From Novosphingobium sp. BW1 (GTDB lineage Bacteria; Pseudomonadota; Alphaproteobacteria; Sphingomonadales; Sphingomonadaceae), in contig NZ_VIRF01000074.1 of assembly GCF_008107685.1 (NCBI RefSeq), positions 1 to 64,000 on the forward strand: a DNA stretch of 64,000 bases, written 5' to 3'. The position numbers were made by a program, and so were the translations under genes. Below are positions 8,550 to 17,089 of this stretch, one piece after another (the stretch's first letter is position 1; every line of letters begins with the position of its first letter). A model generated the notes under the pieces. That model made no database searches, was not told where the DNA came from, and saw nothing but the letters and a program-made list of their open reading frames with translations.

Positions 8550-8567
8550 TTGTACCATGGTCCAATT
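8550..8567 (+). promoter_or_regulatory. Locus operator motif upstream of cytochrome c gene
   Basis: TTGTACCATGGTCCAATT matches the 18-bp consensus at 16 positions and is itself nearly palindromic (TTGNACC-AT-GGTNCAA). It starts 3 nt after the YVTN-facing core on the other strand. It lies 75 nt before the cytochrome ATG, with a possible -10-like TAGATC about 22 nt downstream. Confidence 0.65.
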
Positions 8568-8642
8568 GGGGAAAGTTAAAGGCTTGGGCTAGATCATGGA
8601 CAGCATTCGGGGACGCGTGGCCAGGCCCTGAGGTCGCAGAGG

Positions 8643-9101
8643 ATGACTGACACCATGACGATACGTACAGGCCGCGCGGCCCTGGTCGCGGCGGCGGCCA
8701 TTGCTTCGCTCACCGCGGGCACCAGCCTGCTGGCCCACGGCAACGTAACCCCCCAGGCGGTCGACACGTCAGCCCTGCCCGACATCGACGAGGGCGGCAA
8801 CGAAAACTGGATCGCCGAGAACCCCTATTCGGGCAACGCCAAGGCCATCGCCATCGGCGAGAGCGCCTATGGCCAGAACTGCGCGCGCTGCCATGGCCTC
8901 GAAGCCATTTCAGGCGGCATTGCGCCCGACCTGCGCTACCTCGAACTTGGCCCCTCGGGCGATGAATGGTTCGTCGAGCGCTACCGCAACGGCTCCAGCC
9001 ACGACGGCAAGGTCTACATGCCGCCCTTCGGCGAGGTGCTGGGCCAGAAGGCAGGCTGGGCGATCCGCGCCTGGCTCGAAACCAAGTACACCGACGAGTA
9101 A
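8643..9101 (+). CDS. pedF: PedF-type cytochrome c (quinoprotein electron acceptor)
   Basis: A 152-residue periplasmic class I cytochrome c. The signal segment is ALVAAAAIASLTAGTSLLA, and mature features are HGNVTPQAVDTSALP, the heme motif CARCH at residues 80-84 and the distal YMPPFGEVLGQKAGWAI, whose Met can be the sixth ligand. The stretch CARCHGLEAISGGIAPDLRYL is characteristic of the c550/PedF group that takes electrons from PQQ ethanol dehydrogenases. The gene is intact. It is followed after 5 nt by the binding-protein gene, so the two are co-transcribed. A second in-frame ATG at 8655 is a possible alternative start. Confidence 0.9.
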   Translation: MTDTMTIRTGRAALVAAAAIASLTAGTSLLAHGNVTPQAVDTSALPDIDEGGNENWIAENPYSGNAKAIAIGESAYGQNCARCHGLEAISGGIAPDLRYLELGPSGDEWFVERYRNGSSHDGKVYMPPFGEVLGQKAGWAIRAWLETKYTDE

Positions 9102-9106
9102 GCGCG

Positions 9107-9994
9107 ATGGAGAGTGGTCGCAGGACTCTCCTGAAGAGCCTTTTCGCCGCCGCAGGGGCGCTGGCCATGCCAGCAGCCCTGCGGCCTTCGTCGCTTTGGG
9201 CCGCCCCGCTTGCCAAGGTGCGCGAGGCTGGCGTACTGCGCGTCGGGCTCTACACCGACAACCGGCCGTGGTCCTGGGATGACGGCGGCAAACCTGCCGG
9301 AATCGATGCCGACCTTGCCCGTACGCTCGCCGAGAGCCTGGGCCTGCGCGCCGACATCGCCCTGTTCATCGCCGACGAGGAAGTCTCCGACGACTTGCGC
9401 AACGTGGTCTGGCGCGGGGGCCTCCTCGGCTTTCAGCCCTGCGACGTCATGCTGCACGTCCCCTTCGACCGCACCTTGATGCAGCAGGAGAACAACGTCG
9501 TCTTCATGGCGCCCTACTACCGTGAGAGTTTCAGCGCAGCCTGCAGCCCGGACGCGGGCAACTGCGAGGTCGTGCCCGCGCAGTTCAAGGGCCACCCGAT
9601 CGCGGCCGAACTCGATTCGATCCCCGACTTCTACCTCCTCGGCCACGCAGGAGGGATCTTGGCACGCGACCTCGTCCACAAACGCACCGGCTACGAGGCG
9701 ATTTCCGCGCTGGGCACGGGCGAGGCGGACTTCGCGGTGGCCAGCCGCGCGCAGATCGAGGCCGCCATGGCCGATGCACCCCAAGCGGGCATCCGTGCGC
9801 GCCATGGCCCCCTGCCAATGATGCTTTCACCCGGCTGGGACATCGGCATCGCAGTCAAGCAGAACTCCCGCTCGCTTGGCTTCGCGCTCGAGGACGAGAT
9901 GAACGTTATGATCGCCGATGGCCGCATGGCCGCACTGTTTTCCAGGCACGGTGTGAACTGGCAGCCCGCATTGGCGAGCCAAAGCGCAGCGTGA
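9107..9994 (+). CDS. Periplasmic substrate-binding protein (MoxJ/XoxJ-like)
   Basis: A 295-residue protein of the family-3 extracellular solute-binding fold. The N-terminus GRRTLLKSLFAAAGALA resembles a twin-arginine signal (RRxLLK). The mature part starts with the diagnostic VREAGVLRVGLYTDNRPWSWDD and GIDADLARTLAESLGL. Two Cys pairs (ACSPDAGNC) may form a disulfide. Such proteins beside quinoprotein dehydrogenases (MoxJ/XoxJ type) are thought to help dehydrogenase activation or assembly rather than transport, and no ABC permease or ATPase is nearby. It sits 5 nt after pedF and 256 nt before the dehydrogenase. The exact ligand or partner is not readable. Confidence 0.82.
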   Translation: MESGRRTLLKSLFAAAGALAMPAALRPSSLWAAPLAKVREAGVLRVGLYTDNRPWSWDDGGKPAGIDADLARTLAESLGLRADIALFIADEEVSDDLRNVVWRGGLLGFQPCDVMLHVPFDRTLMQQENNVVFMAPYYRESFSAACSPDAGNCEVVPAQFKGHPIAAELDSIPDFYLLGHAGGILARDLVHKRTGYEAISALGTGEADFAVASRAQIEAAMADAPQAGIRARHGPLPMMLSPGWDIGIAVKQNSRSLGFALEDEMNVMIADGRMAALFSRHGVNWQPALASQSAA

Positions 9995-10123
9995 ACGGGG
10001 GGACGGGGGTGCCGACTGCGACCGGCGCCCCCCGAACCGTTCCCAGCCCCTCCCACGAGCCATCCGGCAGCGTCGGAATCGGGACTTTCCCGGGACTTGG
10101 CACACACCCTATCGCCATACCCC

Positions 10124-10141
10124 TCATCCCAAGGTGCAATT
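10124..10141 (+). promoter_or_regulatory. Locus operator motif upstream of quinoprotein dehydrogenase
   Basis: TCATCCCAAGGTGCAATT matches the 18-bp consensus fully, 109 nt before the dehydrogenase ATG. A possible -10-like CTAGGC lies 19 nt downstream. The surrounding 256-bp intergenic region (9995-10250) holds no gene. Confidence 0.7.
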
Positions 10142-10250
10142 GTTTGCGCCCCTGCGAGGTCTAGGCTGATCGCCGACGACCGAAGATCATGGGGGGCACA
10201 TCCCGAGCAACGAATCCTTGGCGAGGTCACCCCAATAACGGAGGGATAGG

Positions 10251-11999
10251 ATGAAGCGGCGTTTTTCACATTTTCTGGCTGGCCTGGCAGCTGCCACCGC
10301 GCTGGTCGCAGCCCCGGCACTGGCCGACCACCACGGGCCGACCACCAGCGACCTGATGAACGACGCGGCAACGCCGGGCGACGTTCTGAGCTATGGCATG
10401 GGGCCCTGGCAGCAGCGCTTTTCCGGCCTCGACGCCCTCAACTCGGATAACGTCAGCAAGCTCGTCCCCGTCTTCGCCGCCTCACTCGGCGGGGAGAAGC
10501 AGCGCGGGCAGGAAGCCCAGCCGCTGGTCTACGACGGCACTATCTAAGTCACCGGCTCCTATTCGCGCCTCTTTGCCTTCGACGCGCGGACCGGCGAGAA
10601 GAAGTGGGAATACACCGCTCGCCTGCCCGATGGCATCATGCCCTGCTGCGACGTCGTCAACCGAGGCGCCGCGATCCACGGCGAGAAGATCATCTTCGCC
10701 ACGCTCGATGCGCGCCTGATCGCGCTCAACCGCGAGACCGGCAAGGTCATCTGGAATAAGAAGACCGCCGACTACCAGGAAGGCTATTCGGCCACCGCCG
10801 CTCCGCTGATCGTCAAGGACATGGTCATCACTGGCAACTCGGGGGGTGAATTCGGCGTGGTCGGCGCGGTCCAGGCCCGCAACGTCGACACCGGCGAACT
10901 GATCTGGGAACGCCCCGTGATCGAGGGCCACATGGGTACCTTGAATGGTGCGCCCAACGGCATGACCGGCAAGCTCAACGCGACCTGGAAAGGGGATCTG
11001 TGGAAGACCGGCGGCGGCGCCACCTGGCTGGGCGGCACCTACGACCCGGGCACAAACCTGCTCTACTTCGGCACCGGCAACCCGGCCCCCTGGAACAGCC
11101 ACCTGCGTCCGGGCGACAACCTCTACACCTCCTCGACGCTCGCCATCGACGCCGACACCGGCGTCATCAAGTGGCACTACCAGACCACCCCGCACGATGG
11201 CTGGGACTTCGATGGCGTGAACGAGTTCATCCCGTTTAACGCCACGATGAACGGCAAGCCGATGAAGCTGGTCGCCAAGGCCGACCGCAACGGCCATTTC
11301 TACGTGCTCGACCGGACCGACGGCAAGCTCCTGGGTGCGCACAAGTTCGTCATGCAGACGACCTGGGCCGACGGCATCGACCTCAAAACTGGCCGCCCCA
11401 ACTACATCGGTGAGGGCCGCCCCGGTGCGCCGAGCGGCACGGAAAAAGGCAAGGTCGTGTTCTCTTCGCCCTCGTTCCTGGGTGGCAATAACTGGATGCC
11501 GATGGCCTATTCGCAGGACACCGGCCTGTTCTACATTCCCAGCAACGACTGGGGCATGGACATCTGGAACGAGCCTATCGCCTACAAGAAGGGCGCGGCC
11601 TATCTGGGGGCGGGCTTCACCATCAAGCCGATCGCCGATGACCACATCGGAGCCTTGCGCGCGATGGACCCCAAGACCGGCAAGATCGTGTGGGAATACA
11701 AGAACCCCGCTCCGCTGTGGGGCGGCGTGCTCACCACTAAGGGCAACCTCGTCTTTACCGGCACGCCCGAAGGCTACCTCAAGGCGTTCGACGCCAAGAC
11801 CGGCACCGAGCTGTGGAAGTTCCAGACCGGTTCGGGCGTGGTCGGCTCGCCCGTCACCTGGGAACAGGACGGCGAGCAGTACGTCGCGGTGATGTCGGGC
11901 TGGGGCGGCGCGGTTCCGCTGTGGGGCGGCGAAGTTGCCAAGACCTTCAAGGACATCAGCCAGGGCGGCATGCTCTGGGTGTTCAAGCTGCCCAAGTAA
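10251..11999 (+). pseudogene. PQQ-dependent alcohol dehydrogenase, lanthanide-type, with in-frame TAA
   Basis: A full-length (582-codon) type I quinoprotein alcohol dehydrogenase, except for one in-frame TAA at 10545-10547 (codon 99) in [20 protein letters not shown], where Tyr (TAC/TAT) would be expected. The Sec signal is FLAGLAAATALVAAPALA. Expected residues are present: vicinal Cys132-Cys133 (MPCCDVVN), Glu200 (GGEFG), Asn277 (GTGNPAPW), catalytic Asp319 and Asp321 in [11 protein letters not shown]. Asp two residues after the catalytic Asp is the hallmark of lanthanide-dependent XoxF/PedH enzymes; calcium enzymes have Ala/Ser/Thr there. The enzyme would oxidise primary alcohols in the periplasm and reduce the nearby cytochrome c. 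Restart at ATG 10638 would lose the signal peptide and first blade. No other lesion is seen, so the mutation is recent, or a sequencing error, or read through. Confidence 0.85.
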
Positions 12000-12080
12000 G
12001 ACGCAAGAAAACAGTAACCGGAGTGCTGGCACAAGGGATCATCCCGAGGCTGGCGCTCCCTCCCTCCCCGGGATAGGAAC

Positions 12081-12761
12081 ATGAACGCACTGGCAGGAAT
12101 GGAACGCGTGATGGGCGAACTGACAAGCCCCGACAAGGTGCTGATCGTCGACGATCACTCGCTGGTGCGCGATGGCCTTCGTTCGATCTTCGACGATGCC
12201 TTTCCCTCCTGCGAAATCCTGGAAGCCGACAGCCTGCAGGGCGCGCTCCAGGCGCTCGACACAGCCGACGATTTCGATCTCGTCCTCCTCGATCTCAACA
12301 TTCCCGATGTCTCGCACCTCTCCGGCCTCGAGGCGCTGCGCGACCGTTTTCCAGCCACCCCCGTGGTCATGGTCTCGGGCGTGACCGACCGCAACGTAGT
12401 GCGGGACGCGCTGGCCGCTGGGGCCGCCGGATTCGTGCCCAAGTCGCTCAAGCGCACGGCCATCGTCGAGGCGCTGCAACTCGTCCTCTCGGGCGAGATC
12501 TATATGCCCGAACTCGAATGCGACGAGACCCAGGCCGCCGAGGAAGACATGATCCGCGCCCGGATCGAGACCCTCACCCCCCAGCAACGCGTAGTCCTGG
12601 GCCACCTCGTCGCCGGCCGCCTCAACAAGCAGATCGCCTACGAGCTTGACGTCTCGATGACGACGGTGAAGGCGCACGTCTCGGCGATCCTTCAGAAAAT
12701 GAACGTCTTTTCGCGCACGCAGGCCGTCATCATGGCAGGCAAGATCGGCTTTCGCGGGTAG
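12081..12761 (+). CDS. LuxR/NarL-family response regulator (AgmR/ErbR-like)
   Basis: A 226-residue two-domain regulator. The receiver (residues 15-130) has the acidic pair in VLIVDDHSLVRDGL, the phospho-acceptor Asp in LVLLDLNIPD and the conserved Lys in GFVPKSLK. The C-terminal LuxR helix-turn-helix (about 160-220) reads LTPQQRVVLGHLVAGRLNKQ and TTVKAHVSAILQKM. NarL-type regulators of this kind (AgmR/ErbR/ExaE) control PQQ ethanol oxidation in Pseudomonas. The gene follows the dehydrogenase by 81 nt in the same direction, with an AGGA-type ribosome site in GGGATAGGAAC. It is the best candidate to bind the shared 18-bp motif; its kinase partner is probably the hybrid kinase at 13457-15730. 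Confidence 0.85.
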   Translation: MNALAGMERVMGELTSPDKVLIVDDHSLVRDGLRSIFDDAFPSCEILEADSLQGALQALDTADDFDLVLLDLNIPDVSHLSGLEALRDRFPATPVVMVSGVTDRNVVRDALAAGAAGFVPKSLKRTAIVEALQLVLSGEIYMPELECDETQAAEEDMIRARIETLTPQQRVVLGHLVAGRLNKQIAYELDVSMTTVKAHVSAILQKMNVFSRTQAVIMAGKIGFRG

Positions 12762-12777
12762 TAAGAAGATGATTGAT

Positions 12778-12893
12778 TCAAGGAGCCATCGTCCCTTGAC
12801 CCCGAAACGGGCGACCTCACCTTTCTCAGCCACGGTGGGGGGCGCAAGGTGAGGTCGACAGTTCGGGGAGCCCGAGGGCGATGGCCCCCGGAA
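12778..12893 (+). repeat. Palindromic interspersed repeat, copy 1
   Basis: Prototype of a seven-copy family. It begins with hairpin A (TCAAGGAGCCATCGTCCCTTGA) and ends with hairpin B (CCGAGGGCGATGGCCCCCGG). Between them inner arms CCCCGAA and TTCGGGG, plus CGACCTCACCTT and AAGGTGAGGTCG, pair around a variable centre. A and B are inverted relatives (GCCATCG against CGATGGC), so the element has imperfect terminal inverted repeats. It starts 16 nt after the response-regulator stop. Confidence 0.85.
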
Positions 12894-13011
12894 AACTCCT
12901 TCTGTTCCTTTTTTTAAGTACCCGCTTCGCGGGAAAGCCGCAGCCTTCCGCAGGGCGACAAACGGCCTTGCGTCTCTTTGCGTTGGACAGATTGGCTGGT
13001 AGCCCCCTCCG

Positions 13012-13452
13012 ATGAGCCGTGAACCCTTGCGCGAACGCGCCTACTACCGCGCCTTTGTCCTCGTCGCCACGCGTTGGCGCGACAACGACATCTACGGCCA
13101 CGCCAACAACGTGGTCTACTATTCGTGGTTCGACACGGTGGTGAACACCTGGCTGATCGAGGCGGGCCTGCTCGACCTTGAAAGCGAAGCGCCGACAGGG
13201 CCCATCGGTCTCGTCGTCGAAACGGGGTGCCGCTATGCGGCCTCGGTGCAATTCCCGCAGAAGCTGGAAGTGGGCCTCCGCATCGCCCGGCTCGGCTCCT
13301 CCAGCGTCACCTATCACCTCGGTCTCTTCGTCGCAGGCGAAGAAGCCGCTGCGGCTGAGGCCCACTACACCCACGTCTATGTCGACCGGGACAGCCGCCG
13401 CCCGACCCCTATGGCCGAGGACTGGCGCACTGCCTTTGCCGCGCTGACCTGA
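13012..13452 (+). CDS. Hotdog-fold acyl-CoA thioesterase (YbgC-like)
   Basis: A 146-residue 4HBT-family protein. TRWRDNDIYGHANNVVYYSWFDT carries the hotdog active-site signature with a catalytic Asp (DIYGHANN) and the central helix. GSSSVTYHLGLF and AEAHYTHVYVDRDSRRP follow in the expected beta-sheet positions. It probably hydrolyses acyl-CoA thioesters in the cytoplasm. It converges closely with the hybrid kinase (4 nt between stops) and lies between the response regulator and its likely kinase, so a link to alcohol or aldehyde metabolism is possible but not shown. Confidence 0.85.
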   Translation: MSREPLRERAYYRAFVLVATRWRDNDIYGHANNVVYYSWFDTVVNTWLIEAGLLDLESEAPTGPIGLVVETGCRYAASVQFPQKLEVGLRIARLGSSSVTYHLGLFVAGEEAAAAEAHYTHVYVDRDSRRPTPMAEDWRTAFAALT

Positions 13453-13456
13453 GCGT

Positions 13457-15730
13457 TCAGAGCACGTCGAGCTGGCGCAGCAGTGCGCGCAGGCGTGCCG
13501 GTTTCACCGGCTTGTTGAGCACGGGAAGACCCTGCGCTGCGGCCAGTTCGGCCACTTCATCGCCCCGATCAGCGGTGATCAGGATGGCCGGGATCTCGCG
13601 TTCGGTCTGGCCGCGCAGGATTGCCACTGCCTCGTCGCCCGTGCGGCCATCGTCGAGGTGGAAATCGACGATCATCAGGACCGGCCCCTGCTCCAACGCG
13701 GCCGCAGCCGCCGGATCGCAGGCGTCCGAGACCGCCACGACATCGAGCCCCCAGTTCTCCAGCAGCGCCTCCATGCCGCGCAGGATCGCAGGGTCGTTGT
13801 CGACGACAAGCACCAGCCCGCCTTCTTCCGCACGCACCCCTTGCGAGCTGGCGGGCAATGCGGGCGCACGCGCTTCGGGCGCACAACGCGGCGCGCGGAT
13901 CGTGAAGCAGGCCCCTTGCCCAGGCGCGGTCTCCAGTTCGATGGCGTGGCCCAGCACCGCCGTCACGCGGCGCACGATGGCCAGGCCCAGCCCCTTCCCG
14001 GGGATCTTCTGCGTCTTGCCAACCCGGCGGAATTCCTCGAAGATCTGTGCGCAGTCCTCTTCGGCAATGCCGGGCCCGGTATCGCGCACGCGCACGCTGA
14101 CCTCGTCCGTGGTGTGTGTCACCACCACGCAGACCCGCCCCTCCTCGGTGTAGCGGATTGCGTTAGAGACGAAGTTCTGCAGCACGCGGCGCAGCAGGCG
14201 CGGGTCGGAACGAACCCACAGGTCCGTCTCGGGAATGTCGAACTCGAGCCCTCCGGCCTGAGCGAGTGGGGCGAACTCGATGCGCAGCGCCGCCAGAATC
14301 GGGGCGAGCGCCAGTGGCTGTATCTCGGGCTGGACGGCCCCGGCATCAAGGCGCGAGATTTCGAAAAGGGCCTCCAGCAGTTCCTCGACCGAATCGAGCG
14401 CGGTTGAGGCCTGCTGGACAAGGCTCGCCGCGCGTTCGGGCATGGCCATGCCATCCATCGCCGAGACGAACAGGCGCGCCGCGTTCAGCGGCTGGAGCAG
14501 GTCATGGCTGGCCGAGGCAATGAAGCTCGTCTTGGAGCGGTTGGCGGTCTCTGCCTCGTTCTTGGCATCGACCAGCTGGCGGTTGACCTCAACAAGTTCG
14601 GCGGTGCGTTCCTCCACACGCCGCTCCAGCGTTTCGGCGGTCTCGGTCAGCGAGCGCTGGAAGCGGACATGGTCGGTGACATCGTCGAAGGTGAAGACCA
14701 TGCCCCCGTTCTTGAGCGGGACCGAGCGGATCACGACATGGCGTTCGCCCATCATGCACATCATTTCCAGCTGGCCGAGCGAGCGTGCCTCGCCCTCCTC
14801 GCGCCAGTCGAGCGCCTCGGCCCGATCAAGCCCCTGGCGTTCGAGGCACCAGGTGCGCAGCATCTCGTGGTTCTCGATCTCGGGTGCCCCTTCGCCGGCT
14901 TCGCCTTCGAAGCCCAGCATCGCGAGGACGCCTTCGTTCCAGGCCTGGAGGTGGCCGGTCGCATCGAACAGGCACACGCCTTCGGACAGCGTGTCGAGCG
15001 TGGCCTGAAGCGCGAGATTGCGTTCGGCCAGTTCGCGCGCGCGCTGGCGCGCGTCCTCGGCCTTCACCGAGGTGATATCAGTGTAGATCCCGACGGTGCC
15101 GCCCTGGGTGGTGCGCAGCTCGTTGATCTGGATCCAGCGCCCGTCCGAGAGCGCCTGGACATGTGCGCCCTTCGCGCGGCGATGCTGCGCAACACGGTCC
15201 TTCAGCCAGCGCTCGGGCGCCACGCGCGAGGCCACCGTCGCGCCTGAGCGCGCGAGGCGCGAGGCCAGTTCGGAAAACTCCGGCGCGCGGTCGGAGATCG
15301 CCTCGAAATAGGGAAATATCTTCAGGAAGGCCCGGTTGCACAGGATCATCCGGTCTTCATCGTCGAACAAGGCAAAGCCGTCCGAGAGCGATTCGATGGC
15401 GTCGCGCAGGAGAACACGCGCAGCCGTCGCGTCGGCATGGGCCTGAGCGAGTTCGGCGTTGACCGTGTTCAAACGCTCCAACGCAATTTCCAGCGCCCCG
15501 GTACGGTCGCGCACCATGGCTTCGAGCGAGATCGCCGTCTCGAACATCGAGAAGGCCCCGCCCTGCAGGTCAGTCGAGCGTTCCACCCGATCGATCAGCG
15601 CGGCGTTAATCTTCTCCAGTTGCTTCACGCGCGTGCGCAGCCGCACCAGTTCGGCATCCCGGTCTTCGGTCGTTTCCTCCAGGGAACTTGCCCCCTTCGC
15701 CAGTCTTTCCCCCGACTTTTCGCGCAGCAT
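13457..15730 (-). CDS. Hybrid sensor histidine kinase with PAS domains and receiver
   Basis: A 757-residue soluble hybrid kinase. It has an N-terminal coiled coil (VRLRTRVKQLEKINAALIDR), PAS1 around residues 120-230 (DGFALFDDEDRMILCNRAFL) and PAS2 around 245-370 (EGVCLFDATGHLQAWNEGV). A second coiled coil leads to HisKA with the phospho-His in SASHDLLQPLNAARLF, an HATPase domain (NFVSNAIRYTEEG, DTGPGI, GKGLGLAIVRR) and a C-terminal receiver with Asp in LMIVDFHLDD. No transmembrane segment is seen, so the signal is cytosolic. The SHDLLQPLNAARLF box and architecture match the NahK/ErcS' type that feeds the AgmR/ErbR regulator of ethanol oxidation. It lies 39 nt downstream of the FIST gene, as if the FIST protein supplies the sensory input. 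Confidence 0.88.
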   Translation of the reverse strand: MLREKSGERLAKGASSLEETTEDRDAELVRLRTRVKQLEKINAALIDRVERSTDLQGGAFSMFETAISLEAMVRDRTGALEIALERLNTVNAELAQAHADATAARVLLRDAIESLSDGFALFDDEDRMILCNRAFLKIFPYFEAISDRAPEFSELASRLARSGATVASRVAPERWLKDRVAQHRRAKGAHVQALSDGRWIQINELRTTQGGTVGIYTDITSVKAEDARQRARELAERNLALQATLDTLSEGVCLFDATGHLQAWNEGVLAMLGFEGEAGEGAPEIENHEMLRTWCLERQGLDRAEALDWREEGEARSLGQLEMMCMMGERHVVIRSVPLKNGGMVFTFDDVTDHVRFQRSLTETAETLERRVEERTAELVEVNRQLVDAKNEAETANRSKTSFIASASHDLLQPLNAARLFVSAMDGMAMPERAASLVQQASTALDSVEELLEALFEISRLDAGAVQPEIQPLALAPILAALRIEFAPLAQAGGLEFDIPETDLWVRSDPRLLRRVLQNFVSNAIRYTEEGRVCVVVTHTTDEVSVRVRDTGPGIAEEDCAQIFEEFRRVGKTQKIPGKGLGLAIVRRVTAVLGHAIELETAPGQGACFTIRAPRCAPEARAPALPASSQGVRAEEGGLVLVVDNDPAILRGMEALLENWGLDVVAVSDACDPAAAAALEQGPVLMIVDFHLDDGRTGDEAVAILRGQTEREIPAILITADRGDEVAELAAAQGLPVLNKPVKPARLRALLRQLDVL

Positions 15731-15769
15731 GGCCGGTCTCTCTCCCGCTCCTGTGTCTCCCGTCCCGGT

Positions 15770-16921
15770 TCAGCGCCCTATCGCCAGACCACTGAAGGTC
15801 TGGTTCATGTGCGCTGCGAGGAATTGCTCACCATAGGTGTTGAAGCCGATGATCTTGTTGTCGACGTAGAGCCGGGAGAGTTCGCGCACGATCTGCCGGT
15901 CCTCGGCATCCAGACGATTGAGCACGCAGTCGAAGCCGATCACGTGATCAATCGTGCCGATGCGCCGGGAAACCTTTCCGATCAGCTCGTTCATCCACGC
16001 GATACGCTCGAGCGGCTCGCCGATGGTGAGAACGACGCCGGTGTCGATGGCGCAGTAGAAAGTGAGTGAACCGTCCGGGTTGGCCGACTGGATCGAACGC
16101 ACGTGATGCTGCCCGCCGGTGCGCACCATGGGCGGGTGCGCGGCGAAGAAGTGCGCATCGAGCGCATCGGGCGCCTGCCCGGTGAGGCGTACGTATTCCT
16201 CGGCGGCGGGCGCGGCATTGATCTCGTAGACCGTGCGGCTCTGGGGATCAGCCTCGGTAATGACCATGCGCGCAGGGCCGGGCCGATAAGGGCTCTCGCA
16301 AAAGACGTGCATCGGGCGGCGGCTGGTGAGCACCGCGATCACCGCGCAGTCCCCATGGAAACGCCCTTCATGCAGTACGCCGGTCTCGCTGAAGGACAGG
16401 CCATCCCCGCTCGAGCCGCCGATCAGCTGGATGTCGCCCAGCGCGTGCTGCGCGGTCATAGTCAGCAGTTCCTCACGGTGCGAGAGCCCATCGACGAAGA
16501 ACAGCGCGACCTGGTGCACGTCCTGGACCGCCGCGTGATCGAGCCGCGCGGCCGCAACCAGCTGGCGGATCGCGCCCTGGGCTTCCTGCGGGTCGAAATG
16601 GTCGAGCGAATCGAAGCGCAGCGAGACCATCGAGAAACTCTCCGCCGGAAAGCCGACGAGCACCACCGTCTCGGTGTCATAGCCCCGATCGGTCAGCTCG
16701 CCCGCGCTGGTACAGCCGATCAGCGGCACGCCGGGCAGCCCTTCGCGCAGGGCCTGCGCCAGTTCATCGCGCGGGAAACGGTTGGAGCAGAACAGGAGCG
16801 CCCCCGCCAGCTCCATCGTGCCGACCGCGGCGGCAAGGTCGGCCACGACCTGTGCGACATCGGCCGCGCGCGAGGAACAGGTCAGAAGGGGCGTATCGCC
16901 ATGCTCCAGCTGGATCTGCAT
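15770..16921 (-). CDS. FIST-domain signal transduction protein
   Basis: A 383-residue protein with FIST_N (roughly 40-230) and FIST_C (roughly 240-370). Markers include GALLFCSNRFPRDELAQAL, LIGCTSAGELTDRGYDTETV, LIGGSSGDGLSF and the terminal IGFNTYGEQFLAAHMNQTF, which is the usual FIST_C ending. FIST proteins are putative small-ligand sensors. ATG 16921 is preferred because the FIST family starts here; upstream codons are Arg-rich and unlike it. No membrane segment is present. The gene pairs with the hybrid kinase immediately downstream and lies downstream of the aldehyde dehydrogenase and DUF779 genes, all in one direction. Confidence 0.88.
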   Translation of the reverse strand: MQIQLEHGDTPLLTCSSRAADVAQVVADLAAAVGTMELAGALLFCSNRFPRDELAQALREGLPGVPLIGCTSAGELTDRGYDTETVVLVGFPAESFSMVSLRFDSLDHFDPQEAQGAIRQLVAAARLDHAAVQDVHQVALFFVDGLSHREELLTMTAQHALGDIQLIGGSSGDGLSFSETGVLHEGRFHGDCAVIAVLTSRRPMHVFCESPYRPGPARMVITEADPQSRTVYEINAAPAAEEYVRLTGQAPDALDAHFFAAHPPMVRTGGQHHVRSIQSANPDGSLTFYCAIDTGVVLTIGEPLERIAWMNELIGKVSRRIGTIDHVIGFDCVLNRLDAEDRQIVRELSRLYVDNKIIGFNTYGEQFLAAHMNQTFSGLAIGR

Positions 16922-17089
16922 GCCTTGACTATCTCTCCCATCGGACCTCCTCGTTCGGTGGAAGGCCCTAGCAACCCTGCGCGGCCCGGAAGGCAACGTG
17001 CAATCGTTTTTCAGACCTCAGTCTTACGCCGCGACAGCCCGCAGGCCAAGGGATTTGCGACATGGCGCAGAGGCCCGCATGGCCATGTA

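Noticed and set aside
10482..12032. A 516-codon frame antisense to the quinoprotein dehydrogenase, spanning the TAA.
   Set aside because: It mirrors the codon bias of the sense gene and shows no recognisable domain, so it does not explain the nonsense codon as a real antisense gene.
12005..12060. A possible extra 18-bp operator before the response regulator (TCATCCCGAGG part).
   Set aside because: Only the left half matches; the GGTNCAATT half is absent, so it falls below the other copies.
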